The translations under genes were made by a program, and so were the position numbers. This document shows positions 1 to 12,500 of a stretch of 64,000 bases of DNA, piece after piece; the stretch's first letter is position 1, and each line of letters starts with the position of its first letter. A model generated the notes under the pieces. That model was not told the DNA's origin. It saw only the letters and a program-made list of their open reading frames with translations, and ran no database searches. The DNA is from Tribonema minus (Eukaryota; Sar; Xanthophyceae; Tribonematales; Tribonemataceae): NCBI GenBank assembly GCA_017506865.1, contig JAFCMP010000346.1, positions 682,001 through 746,000 of the forward strand. Reading direction: 5' to 3'.

Positions 1-75
1 AAAAAAAAGATCCTCTACAGTGATCGATTTCACACAATGGCACCAGCTTCACAGATGGTATACTTTGTCACTTAC

Positions 76-3000
76 CTCTCCGAGCGACTGATAATACTCC
101 GTGAACGCTTCCGCAGTGACCTGGCCCTGAAGTTTGCGTCGAGAGCGCGGGAAGGAAGGGGAAGGAAGCGCGAAAAGGGGGCCAGGGGGGGAGAGGGGGG
201 ATTGAGAGGAGCTTTAGCATTGACATTGACATTGACTGCAGCATTGAAATGCTTGCTGCAGCCGTTGCAACTGACACCAGGCCCAGCCGCAACCAATCTC
301 TACAAAGAAGTGGCAGTTCCCGTACCTAAGTGACAGCACATGGTCACAATGACTACACACCGGTCACGGATGCAGCGCGCCGACGCACCAGTAACCGCGG
401 AACGCGAATGCTGGAGGTATCTTGCAGCGCCGGTGCGCAAGCTCATGGGGTGCAGCGCAGACCAGGAGCTACTGCAGCATACCACTGTAGCATACAACGT
501 CACGGTGACGAAAGCAAACACCTCCAGCCTCTCTTTGGCCCTAACTATCATTCTTGCACTCTCTGGCCAGCCGCAAGCCTTGGGCATAAGCGCAAGCAAG
601 AAAAGCTGTGTGTGTTAGGGTTGGAGGTAGTCTACCGTTGGGGCTTAGGCTCAAAGCTGAGGTAAAACGTGCAAGATCAGCTGTTGCAGAGGCAGCAGAC
701 TCACGCTGTGCTTCTCCTCAAAGAACGCCTTGAAGTCTTCGATGACCTGAAGGCGGGCAATGACGTAGAGCGCATGCAGCAGCGCACACATGCGCAGAAG
801 CAGAACTGTCAGGTTCATACACCATGCTTGGAAGACATAGTGCAGCATGCATGCCACAATACAATGACATCAGATAATCACTCGCATATAGAGCCTTGCA
901 CATGCGTTACAGTTACATAATGGCGGTGTGTGCACGCACGGTTGCCATGTCTGACAGGCGCAATGCAGCGTGTCATCACAACGTGTGACACGTGTACGCG
1001 GTCACTGACTCTGTTGGCAAACATGCCGTCTCCACAACTTGCAGACTAGACCACATTCGGGCAATACACTCCGAAGTCAGCCGAAGTCAGCTCAAACTCT
1101 AGCCTAAACCATCTATGTAGGGGGCATTGACGCACAGGAAGCATGGCGACACTGTCAAGCGCTATTGGGCAAGGCTTGCTGGCTAAATTCATACATACAC
1201 GCCTGCACAATGCAGCGGTGCTCATTGTGCTTCAACCCAGGCATGTGAAATCCACGCAAGAAGAGCCGAGTTGTTACCTGATCCGCAGTGAGCTTGCCGC
1301 TGATAACCTCCGGGTGCGTGACGGCCGTGCTGCGCAATACGGCAAGGGCGCTCTCCAGGGGCACCGTACCTTTGCCTGCGCAGCAAGCAAGAAAGGCCCA
1401 TACGCAGGCATGAGTGCAGCACTTCTCAGGCGCAGCCATACTTCTACACGCAAGTGCAGCAGCTGAAGAGGTTGCAAATGATGACTGCATTGGAGGGCTG
1501 CCCAAAACAGTGTCGGCTGCAGGTCTAACTCTAATGATCACGTGATGACACAGGCGCGCAGCGCAGGGAGTTGCGGCTCGTGCTGAGCCTTGGCGGCACT
1601 GGTCCTGCCGGCTGCGGTGAGCCTGTTGCACCGCCAATTCAATGGCACGCATTCTTTGTTGCATCATGATATATGTCTGTCAGGCCCTGACCTCAACGCA
1701 GGGTCATCTTGCTGGCAAATGTCTACATACATAGAGCTCCATCGTCATTCAGTGAGAAAATGCCTGCCGCGCCAGCCCTCATATTGCGCATTCGATCAAC
1801 GGTCCACATCTTTGAATACTTTGCCCAGGAGGTTCGAGTCACAGGAGCAGGACAAGATGCTTCCTTTGGGTTCTCTGCGTACAGACAGGCCGGTTAGGGT
1901 TAGGGTTAGGGTCCCTTCATGATCTGCGCATCAACCTATCGAACTTATGTACAGTCAAAGTGCAACATGTACTCTACTAGAAGATTGCGCATGCAAAAAA
2001 CTGCGTCTTCGGTATTGAAAAATGGGCTACCTAGTGAATGATGGCAACGTATAGCAGTATTGTGGCTCGTTTTACCTGCAGTGTCGAGTGATTTGAAGGC
2101 TGCATCCACCACGCGCCTGCGCCTCTCATTCAGAGGCAGCTGCAACGCCTGCATGCACAGACGTATGCATCCAGATTGGAGCATGCACATATGATAAAAT
2201 AGTGAGGTAAGGTATGGAAATATCTAACGATGGAAGTCACACGATTATATCATAAACACGTCCCATGTATACGTCGTGCATGGCATACACATGAGATCTC
2301 ATTGTGCGCTAAGGCTTGCGATAAACGCTGTTGGCGAAACACTTGCTGACAACGTTTCGCATTGACACACAGCAGAAATGAGTGGGGAAAGGAGCAACCT
2401 CCAGGCGATCAGATGTCAGGTCAGGGCACAGAATATCGCTTGCAACAGCGCAAGAAAGGACTTGGCACACAACATCGGTATCAAAGGTCAGGACAAGGAA
2501 AGCCCAGACACTGCAGCGCAGTTACTCCAACCTCAGCCCCGCTTATGCAATTGCCGTGACTGCATCTGCAAAGAACACGCACAAATTACTTCAACCTCAG
2601 CCGCGCTTGTGCAATGGCCGTGACTGCACAACTGCAAAGAACACGCACAAATTACTTCAACCTCAGCCCCGCTTATGCAATGGCCGTGACTGCACAACTG
2701 CAGCTGCAAAGAACACGCACAAACAACAAGCATGCGCCACGCAAAGGCCCTAGTTCCAAAGCAGCGCACAGCTGCACTTCAGGGAGAATTGATCCTGAGT
2801 GTTTCCAGCGGCCACAAGGACCTAACCCTAACCCTAAACCTAACCCGACCATCAAATCTAACGTTACTTGGTACCATAAGCCTCAGTACTACCTGCAAAT
2901 GGAGGAGCTGGCAATGGCTGAGACCTAACTTCAATCCTAGCCCTAGCTTTAACCCTCAGTACATAAGCCCTTTAAAACCATGCGCAATGCGCACCTGCCT

Positions 3001-6000
3001 TGCGGACCCATGCGCAATGCACACCTGCCTTGCGGACGCCACTGCGCAAGCTAACTTGCCTGTTGGTGCAAGAACCGGGCTCTTCATACGGCCTTTGGAA
3101 GTACCGCAATGCCCTCATGGCCGCAGGATGGAGGAAGCACCCTGCATTTGCCACATTCCGTCAGACGTGTTACCATAGCTTGGACTTCACCTCTGAATAC
3201 GATGGACGCCTGGCTGAAACTACGCGATGTCAGATCTGTTACCTGAGTTTGGAATATACCTCTGAGGTACGATGGACTGAACACAGAATCGCGTTTGGCT
3301 GGGATTATGCAAGCCCGGCCCACAAGACCTACAGTACCTGGCAACGTCTTTGCGCGCTCTCTGGCTGTCAGGGTTTCAACTGGTACGCACCCACCGAAGG
3401 TCTGAGACCATGTGCTGCCACCCCCACCGCTTACCTACGCCTAGACAGCAGTTATGCGATAATTGCATGTGAGATGGTGATAATGCTTGTGTAAACTGAC
3501 GAAATAGACAATACACCAAACCAACACCCCCCTGCCAACCATGCTTACAGTAGTTCTTACCAGTAGACCCGAGGGAGTTCTCACCTGCAAAAAAGCGGGG
3601 TAGCTTATACGCTCCACCACCGCTTTCGGCGCCGGAAAAGCCCTCATGAGAGAGTTCACTTCGTAGAGCTGCGCAGACACACAAACACACGCACGCAAGG
3701 AACATATTTGGCGTCATGTAATCTGATGGTGCCTATATATTGCTGATCATCATCATCGTCATTGGTGAGCATGTGCATTTCTTATGGGAAAGGGCCTCAT
3801 GAGAGTATTGGCTAGACTGCTAAGACTGAGCCCCCAGTCCAAGCATCTCAGCAACAAGAAAGGCTCCTGCAGTGATCAGTTGAAGTGCACCTGGTACTGT
3901 TGCTTGTTCTCAATGGCAAGGTTCACAACAGCAAGACCAAGTGTGCGGACCTGCATAGAGAAACATACACATACACACCTGCACCGGTTTGCGGGCCGCC
4001 TTCGACGTGTCTTGCATAGGCGGAGGCACGTCATGTGTACACTCTCGCAGCATGAGCAGCAATACTGCTATCAATGGCAGGGTTGTAGTGTGCATGTTTG
4101 TGATGAGAAGGCATCGAGGCTCACCGGTAGGTATACTCCCGCTTGCGCTAGAGCTGCCTCAAAGGTGCTCTTGATCATGGTGCCGGACCCATCCTTGTCC
4201 AGCTGCCTGAACACCTCGCGCACGCCCGTGGGGCCTGCAAGTATACAAAACCTCAACTGTGACATTCCGTTACCATCTACTTCACTTTTCCCGTTGAAGG
4301 TTGACGCATGACCACTCACGGTGTAAGATTGCAAGATGCAGATGAGCATCTCCAAGTGCACTCGTGACGCACCCGCTCCAGTGCAGTGCACAGTACATGA
4401 ACTTGACCTTGTACAAATGGCAATGCTCACTTGTGAAGGACCTCAAGCGTATGGGTATCTGAGTGCTGCAGACACGGGCACGAAGGCGTTTAGACGGCGT
4501 GTGCAGCCTGTGTGTTGCAGGGTGCAACGGCGGCGCATGGCCCATCAACATGCAGATTTCACAATTTGAATAGCCCTGAGTGCTACTGGCCATATGCAAT
4601 ACCCTTGTAAATGAGCACTTCACCACGTCACAAAGTGGACCCTGGGGTTGAGGAACGCAGACGCCATTGTCATGACAAGCAGATCGCACCGGGCGTTAAA
4701 CCACGGCAACTTTCGTGTTGTTCTCAGCTTATCAATAGCCTCAAAGCATATTCTTTGCTGACCCCCGCAATGACAGCAACAGTTACACCAAGTTCAACTT
4801 CAATTCTTGTTCGGGAGCGTCACCTGTAGGGCGTCCCGCTAGTCCGTGCGCAGCGAACAGCTGCGACCTGATCTTGAAGCAGATCTCCGTGAGGTTGGAG
4901 GACGGCGCCACGAACTTTCACAGACAGAGTTCAACAGACAGAAGAGGGCATTATGTGAGCTAAACGATGGTGCTTGTGCATGGCAACAGTGCATTCTGAT
5001 GCAGCTGCAGCATATGTATCTACACCTTTAAATAGAATGTGCCAAATGATCGTGTAGGCGCAGTGTGATACATTGTGTGCAGTCGCAGGCAAATGTGTGT
5101 GGGTGTAGGAAAGATGGACATGGACGAGTGCGTCTTGAAATATCCAACAAGGTTCATGGCTAGTACTTGCTACGAATGTGCTAGCCATTGACACTTTGAC
5201 GACCAATCATGCGTACGACTTGCTCAGAAACGCTTTAGAGGGTGTTTTGGTAAGTTTTAGGGCTGGGTGCTTGAGCTGCTGCACTAATGACAAGCATATT
5301 GTACATCGCATGCCTGCACAGTGTTGCTAGTGTTGCTTACTCCTGTACTTCAGGGTAAAGTTTGGTGGCTCTCATGTCATTTATTCGTCGGCAAGCTGCA
5401 ATGAGCTTAGCACTGGACATGCAAAAGCCAGGCGCAGCTTGATGGCAAAATCAAGCACACCTACGGCTTGTGCACGTGCGACTCTGCATCAAAACCTTTG
5501 ATTCAAAGGTCGACCTGCTGTGCTGAGTACGGCGTCACGTGCAGGCTCTCCAACACATGTGCCCGTGGAACACGCCCTCTTTCACTGGGCCAGCGTGCCT
5601 CGTGATTATGTAGTTGACTGACGACCATCAGTGATGGCATTGGATCTTGCATCAGCAGCAGCCTTGCTTTCAAGCGCAAGATTCGGACATGGGCATATGA
5701 CATGCCCGCCCCTCCACTGCGATGAAGGATGCATGCGTCATCACGGTGTTGCGACAGAGCTCATCTGAGATTTCATCCAGATATTGCAGATGACATGACT
5801 CTACCACGATCCATGGCACAGCAACAGCAGCGAAGGATCTGCCGGACCGACTGCGAGCGAAGCTACACACCATCATTGCGACTTGATAAGGAAGTCACGA
5901 GTGTTGTAAAATCATCACAGTCGCTGCTGTGCAGCCTCATTCAGTGCCCTCAACTCTGCATTTCAGGGCTGGGCGGCATTTAGCCGACGCGGTGTCGGAG

Positions 6001-6368
6001 GCTGAAGCTGGATCTTTCTGAAGCTGCTTTGTTCGAGTCGGGCCAGAGCATGTAAGACAGTGACGTTCGAGCAGCACGCGACTTCATTGAATCGATGTCT
6101 GCATCTGGCTTCAGCGAGGCTTCGTTTACATCAGTGATACATGCAAAGAGAGGTCGCCTGAGGGCAATCCGACAATATTTTTTTCAGCCTTCTTCTTGCA
6201 GCTGGAAGCAGCAAACCTGGTTGAGATGTAGTCGCAAGACCGCAACGACAATACCAATACGCCTATTCGGCTTTGGCATGCCGCTGGCTGGCTCGACACG
6301 CAGGGGCGGGATGTCTGGCGAGTCACTTTTTGGACGGAACTCACAGGATTGTTCAAGAAGTCCGCCAT
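76..6368 (-). CDS. Calcyphosin-like EF-hand protein, 3' end beyond the window
   Basis: Exons in transcript order: 6368-6345 (start ATG, least certain), 4914-4824, 4234-4125, 3668-3585, 2148-2076, 1375-1278, 746-705, 126-76. All junctions are GT-AG and phases are compatible, giving 191 codons with no stop before the left edge. The protein aligns by eye with the calcyphosin/CAPSL family: a first EF-hand with loop DKDGSGTMIKST, then ISYPAFL, ERRRRVVDAAF, a HPEVISGKLTADQ segment matching the family's HP...W/S-EEQ insertion, and a final QVTAEAFTEYYQSLGE hand. Only the first loop is near-canonical, and even there position 12 is Thr instead of Glu; the other loops lack most Ca2+ ligands, so calcium binding may be weak. 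The family is cytosolic or ciliary calcium signalling; the exact role here is unknown. The first exon (MADFLNNP, 24 bp) was chosen for its clean donor and correct phase and could be wrong. The gene is head-to-head with LAMTOR3. Confidence 0.82.
1893..1912 (+). repeat. Short interstitial telomere-like repeat
   Basis: About three units of GGTTAGGG within the EF-hand gene intron between exons 2148-2076 and 1375-1278. It is too short and isolated to be a telomere. Confidence 0.8.
2500..2730. repeat. Three-copy tandem repeat in an EF-hand gene intron
   Basis: Three adjacent copies of a roughly 65-75 bp unit containing CTTCAACCTCAGCC, then GCAATGGCCGTGACTGCA, then AAAGAACACGCACAAA. It lies in the intron between exons 3668-3585 and 2148-2076 and does not touch an exon. 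It is typical of the short local duplications found in most introns here. Confidence 0.85.
2820..2847 (-). repeat. Short interstitial telomere-like repeat
   Basis: About four CCTAACC/CCCTAA units, one with an extra A, inside the EF-hand gene intron between exons 3668-3585 and 2148-2076. Confidence 0.8.
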
Positions 6369-6549
6369 CTGTGCTCTCAGCTAGGGGCAAGTCAATCGCC
6401 AGTCGCCGTTTGCCGCCGCACTCGCCGACTCCTCAAATTCCAGGGTGGTGGTGAGCTGTGTGCTGTGCTTCACTCAACCCATAGCCTGAAATTGAAGTTT
6501 AATCTTGCCAACTTCCAAGAAAATCGTTTTGACGGAACCGGCTTACATC
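6369..6549. promoter_or_regulatory. Probable bidirectional promoter, EF-hand gene / LAMTOR3
   Basis: These 181 bp separate the proposed start codons of the minus-strand EF-hand gene and the plus-strand LAMTOR3 gene. The interval must hold both 5' UTRs and core promoters if both starts are right. I see no clear TATA box. The call rests on geometry only and fails if the tiny first exon of the EF-hand gene is wrong. Confidence 0.4.
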
Positions 6550-8802
6550 ATGGCTTCAGAAGTGGTGAGCGAGAATTTTCATCTGTAAACCCTCTTGCCT
6601 CGCTAAGAACAGCCCTCTCAAGCCGCGCTGTGCTGTGCCTTAACTGTTTTGCTGATTCTTTGTTCCCTCGGCAGCACTCGTCTTTGCAAGAGCTATGCGA
6701 CCGCGTCATGGCCAGCTGCCTGGACATGCTGGCCATAGTGGTCAGCACTGGAGATGGCGTTCCGCTGTGCAGAGGTGAGCACTGTGAGAAGTGACATGAT
6801 GCATACCATGCTGCTGCAGGATGGCAACACTCTTGCAGCGATGAGTACTTGCTGGCTAAGCTCTCGTAGCGAGGAGCACCTTTGAGGTACGACGCCATGC
6901 GACCACGCAGTTGTCACAGCCAAAGCTCGGGGAAATATGTGAGGTATCACACCTATAGATTCAGACAATATGTGGGCACAACATGAATGCACGCAAGACC
7001 CAGTGAGTCAAGGTCACATTATGTAATGTGCACCTCTCTGTGTGTGGTGAATGCATATGCTGCATCGCCTTTAATCAACCGTGCATGGTGCTGATGAGCT
7101 TTGCCTGGAAATTATGTGCACCTGGGGCTCGCCTGCATATGTAGGTGAGAGCCATGCCTTGCCCTCTCTTACACTTTGAGTCACCATCACTGTTGTCAAT
7201 GTTGAGATTCCGATAAGCGTTGTACCCCGACGATTTGCATATATCTGTATGCTGCCGTCATGCTGATTTTTCTGATGCACCACTTACTGAGCCCCGTTCA
7301 CTGCAGAAGGACAACATGTCATCAGCAGTGAGTTTTTCTGATGCCAGTCACTGCTTCACTGTCGCTGCTGTGATTCCACCCCATTGCAGCCGTACGACCA
7401 GGCGCAGCTGTGGAGCCGGAAGCGTTAGCAGGCATTGAGCGGAGGCTGTCGCACTACTGCGCGGCGGCAGCGGAGCAGGCGCAGAAAATGGGGCTGGGTC
7501 CTCTCAAGGCAAGTCAAGCCATGGCAGTGGGCTGAGGACTGTGGGCGGGGTTCAGGGGTAGCTAACCCTATTCCTAACCCTAATACTAGGTCACAAACTT
7601 GGGGTTGAGGTTAGGCCTTGTGACTAGCTCACCGCCGCTGACCCTCTTCAAACAACACGTGCTGCTCACTGGCGCGTGATGTGCAAAGGCTGTTTGTTTT
7701 CACTTCATCAATTGTCTGGGCAAAAACCAGCTGCAGGTGCTTTGTGTTGTCATTTCATCAATTGTCTGGGCAGCATGTCATCATAGACTATACTGCCGCT
7801 GCAACGCACCAACGGCTGTGTGACCGTGGTGATGCTTGGCCCATACCTTTTGTACTCATGCCTTGAAATCGACTGTTATGCGCGAATCGCCAAATACTGC
7901 ATGACATCATAGGCGCCTGGCCGGTGACTCACTGTGACACTGTGCAGGTTACAACCACGCTTTACGACAAGCTGTGCCTGGTCCACGTGTACATGCTTCC
8001 GCTGGTCATCACCTGCGTACACAGCCCCGACAGGTATGTACAATGAAACAAAAACACTCTCTCACGCCCATGCCACACTCACCTGATGGTGGTGTTAGGG
8101 TATTGGGCTAGGGTAGTCCTGCTTCGTGGCTGTCATGTAGAAGGTGTTTTGTGCATCAGGCCTTTGAACTTGCGCTACTGTTCCATTCATGCCTCAAGTG
8201 CTGCCTTGCGGCAGATGAATGCTGCACGGCCAAGTCAACATCATCACATGAAATGGAAGTTGTTTGAAGTCTATCAAGCCTGCTGAGGATTTTGCCTGCA
8301 TGGCCTTGAATCAATTTCTACAGTATACTTCAAGTTTTGACAGGACAAGTCATCTCAGCGACGTGCACTTCATTATCAAGCATGCGGTTGCTGATGTCCG
8401 CTCTGTGTCCCCTGTTCTCGGCTGTAGGTGCGTTTGCTCCCTACGCGCAACGACCAAAGCTATCTGTCAGTCGTGTGCCAACTGCTGCCCACTGCCTGGC
8501 CAAATTGCCCACATTGCATAGAGCGCTGAGTGACCAAGTGAGCACTTGTGTACAATCACTTGCTGCCGGCACTCATGGAACATGTCATGTCGGGCCCGAG
8601 CTTGCAATGCTGCTGCATAGCAACACAACAAACTCCTTGAACTGCCCTTTGTCTGAGCGCCGACTGTCCCTCCTCTCTTGTCCCCCGCTCGCGCAGCAAC
8701 TGCGGCACGACGCTGGACATAGTGCCCGAGCTGCGCGAGGCGCTTGACCCCATCCGCGCGCAGGTGCAGGCCGTCTACGACAGAGAATTCGCGGGGCAAT
8801 AG
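6550..8802 (+). CDS. LAMTOR3: LAMTOR3 (MP1) homologue, Ragulator complex subunit
   Basis: Five exons: 6550-6564, 6675-6774, 7390-7508, 7948-8033, 8697-8802 (TAG stop), joined in phase to a 141-residue protein; human LAMTOR3 is 124. It has the roadblock/LC7-type fold order: a helix (SSLQELCDRVM), the first strands (LDMLAIVVSTGDGVPLCR, matching the family's HAIVVSDRDGVPV), a central helix ending AEQAQKMGL (family: QGSKLGL), a strand pair VTTTLYDKLCLVHVYMLPLVI (family: YNTYQVVQFNRLPLVVSF), and a C-terminal helix PELREALDPIRAQVQ. In known systems LAMTOR3 pairs with LAMTOR2 on lysosomes to scaffold Rag GTPase/TORC1 and MAPK signalling. Intron 3 starts with GC instead of GT (7509), the choice that keeps phase. 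An intronic tandem duplication of about 63 bp containing TCATCAATTGTCTGGGCA lies at about 7700-7775. Confidence 0.9.
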
Positions 8803-9517
8803 TCGCTACTTCAACCACGCAGACCTCTGTCACAAGGAAGGGCAAATTTCGTTTCAGTCACAAGCTGCTTGCTCAACAGATGACGCAGGGCCACACAGCA
8901 GACACCAGAAGCAGGGGCCCAGTCAGTGCTTCAATTGCCGGCGCACTGGTGGAGATGCATTGAAGTGGCTCGTTGCCCCTTGGCCCCGCTTGGCAAAAAA
9001 GCCAGAGGTGATATTTTGGCGGACCCCGAAACGTTTCACCTGACGTACCGCTGTGCGGTCTGGCTGGCACGAGCCAGCAGGAGCATGTCGCATGTCGCAC
9101 AGGTCTTCTTGAATATGGCAAGTCACACGCCAATGAAACTTCTGCCTCCAGGGCAAGCCTTCATGAACTCTTGTCTGCATTTCTGTACGTCATGCTGTAG
9201 TTGGCAAAGCACTCTCTGTGATTTTAAAATGTCTGTTGCTCTGCACCGTGCCAAGTTGACAGCCGCTGCACCTGGTGCATGGCAGTGCAATTTCAGCGGA
9301 AAGATTGGGAGCTGAACTGTGCATTTTGTATGATGACCGGCCTGATCACGAGTCTTTCAGGCGGGAACGTCTGATGCGCGACATGTTTCACTCATGTGTA
9401 ACGACGCAAAGTTCAAGTTGGAACTTCAACGGGGGGTATGTAGGTATGGTGCGGGCCGTTGGTGGTGATACCCCATTTGCTTTGGCACCAAGGAGCTAGC
9501 TACGACCGGCAGCGGCC
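8803..9517. other. Intergenic region, LAMTOR3 to DUF2009 gene
   Basis: This 0.7 kb must contain the LAMTOR3 3' end and the DUF2009 promoter and 5' UTR. No ORF with family resemblance, repeat or RNA gene is visible. The DUF2009 start codon lies in a GCGGCCATGG context. Confidence 0.6.
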
Positions 9518-12500
9518 ATGGTGGAGCCACTTGATGCAATGGTGGATTCATCAGCGGCCCCCGAGGAAGCCGCGGAGTTTCCTGCTGCAGACCAGCAGAC
9601 AGGCAACGATGTCGCTGCTGCCAAGCGAGATGTTAGCGCTGGCGATGCCTTGGCGTCATCAGCAGCCAACGGCATGCCAGAGCCCATGCAGGAATCAACG
9701 GAGCCACCACCCTCCTGCACGGAGTGCGAGGACCAACACGCTGAGCTCACTTGCCTGACATGCGAGGAGCATTACTGCAGGCCCTGCTGGGACAGCTTGC
9801 ATAGGAGAGGCGCTCGCAAAGAGCATAGGACTCAGGCTTTGCTGGGAGCCTTAATGCCAGCTCCTGCCACCCTGCCAGAGCCCAGCTTGGCTCCAACAGC
9901 TGCTGCAGCCGAAGTTGACGACGATGACATGCAAGAACGTGCCATTGCAGAGGGTGCGGACGACAGCAAGGCTGCAGCAGCTGTTGCAGAACCAGAACCT
10001 GTAAGCGACGACGAAGCTGATGGCGATGGAGCCAGAGCGCATCAGAAGCTTTCGGGACTGGTAGAGGCTTGCAGGTACATTCCCTTGCGGTTGACGCCGG
10101 AGGAGAGGCAGCTGCTGCACTTGCTGGAAAGCGCATTGAACGTCAGCGAATACACAGGTACGCATGGCAGCTGATTATATGTGTGCATATGATTGGAGTG
10201 TTTTTTGACATTTTTTGACAACATGAGGTGCTGCCTCTTTGAGGTGATGCGGTGAATGCCAACACTTCGATCACACGATGCCGTTGCCTTGACTTCAACC
10301 CAAAAAACTTTGCAACTGTGCAGGCAGGCAACTGCTGTACTTGCTGAAAAGAGATGCAGTCAGTGTCTAATCACTTTATGATGCCCACAAGTAATATCAG
10401 GACACCGGCTGCCTTCCTTGCGATTGTGCAGACGACAGGCATGTACTCAGCTCAGGGCAGCTGGGGTGGCCTGTGAATGCAACTGAGCCACACCACACTA
10501 TTCTGATCACTTTTGGCGGTGCGCTTTGTTGTGCTGTCAGTGTGTTTCGCTGGCACACATTATTGCTGGCGTGCCATTGCGCGCGCATGTTTTTTGACCT
10601 GCACCGAGCGCTGTGTCGTTGTCTCAGCGCTCAGATCACATAAGCATAACTGTCAGGTCGGCGGGGGTATACCAGAACCGTCCTCAGGAGGACGCAGATG
10701 CGGATTGCGTAGTGCACGATGCTCAGTTAACGCTGCAAGCAAAGCACGCTGCGGTGCTGGACATTAGATCACCATTGGTTCCTGAGGAGAGTTTGAACTG
10801 TAACGATGCTCTTGCATTGCTGCCATGATGCACCAGAACCGCCCTCAGGAGGTGTTGTCTTACACGTGCTTGCCATTGCGACAGCCCAGTAGTCCAAGTT
10901 CGCATGACGGTCATGAGGTACGCTGATAGTGAGCAAGCAACATTTCTTGAAGAGAAAGAGCTGCTGGCGCTGCTGCTGCTGCCCCTGCTGCGGACCACGG
11001 GGATTGAAGTTGTACGCCGCCGCAGCAGAAACGTTGCGTCGAAGGACAAGCAGCAGAACTAAGTGTCGGGCGAGTCCCCTTCTGTCATCATTGCACCGAC
11101 ATGGGGTGATGTCCGACCACCCTGTAACCGCATATTGTACGTGCGTGTGCACTGCATGGGCGCGCCGCCTCAGTGCTGCACCAGACTCTTGCTGTCACTG
11201 ACCTGCGTGTCATCAACAGGAGTCGGCACTATAATGGCATCAACCACAGCAATACTCCGTGTACATTAAAGTATACATTGTTATGCTTATGTGTGTGCGC
11301 CGCATGGCTGGTGCAGATCGCGTGGACGTGTTCACGCGCCGCAGCAAGCGCGCCGTGATAGAGGAGGAGCAGAGCGCCATGCTCACCACCATGAGCGGGC
11401 TGGCCATAGCGGGGCACGTATGCGGCGGCGAGCGGCTCGTGGGAGACACGCCTCTGGCGGACAACGCCGCGTTTTTCGCGCGCGCATTCGAGGTATGCGC
11501 AATCCTCCGCCTGCTGATGCGGTATGTATGTACACTATGCAGCGCCGTTGGAATCAAAAGGCGGACAACGCCGCGTTTTTTGCGCGCGCATTTGAGGTAC
11601 GCGCGCCGTCGCACTGAGCCGCTTTGTGCCATCAATGCACTTGAAGTATGCAGAGTAGGCAGCGCCGTCGGATCCAAAACGACCATTGGCGGACAACGCC
11701 GCATTTTTCGCGCGCGCATTCGAGGTACGTGCGCGTCGCGCTGTGCCACTTGCGCCTCCGACTGCCGATGATGTATGTAACTAGACTAACCAGCGCCGAC
11801 GGATCCGAAAGCGACCATTGGCGGACAACGCCGCGTTCTTTGCGCGCGCATTCGAGGTACGTGCGCCATTTCACTGTGCCACTTGTGCCATCGATGCACT
11901 CGAAGTATGTACAGGAAGCAGCGCCGTCGGATCCAATGCGCGTTTCACTGATCAAGTCGCAACAAGTGCTTGCAATGCTTTGCTGCACTTCAACTTTATT
12001 GGGTTCAGGTCACGACGTCATCGCTTATGCCTTCCTAGACGCGCACAGTCGTTGTTGCCTTCTGACGACACCTCTCTCAGCTGTGCGCGACGCGACAGAA
12101 CTGTGTCCATGTCAACTGAGCCCCGGCGCAGTTTAAGCTCAACCCATCACGTTCGAGGACGCAGCTGGGACTGTAGTGCATGTATTAGGTCTAGAATTAC
12201 TACGGGTATGCAGGCAGCAAGGCACCATCAAATAAACTATCACTGATCTAATGAGCCATTCATTTTCGCAGTATCAGGTGCCGACCACTGACGATGCCCC
12301 ACCTCCCCCCCCCCCCCCCACCCCACTCGCGCGCAAGCATGTCGGGCGGCGCTACAAGATTCGTCAGAACTGTGTCCATGTCCACTGAGCCCATGTGCAC
12401 TTCAACTTCAACTCTTCGCGCTCCAGGCGCTGATCGCTGACACCCCGCCCCACCTCACTCGCGCGCAGGTCGGCCGGCGCTACAAGATCTCCAACCCCGC

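Noticed and set aside
3889-3960. Candidate extra exon in the EF-hand gene (VRTLGLAVVNLAIENKQQ)
   Set aside because: Exons 4234-4125 and 3668-3585 already join in phase across a continuous family alignment, and this stretch has no donor in phase.
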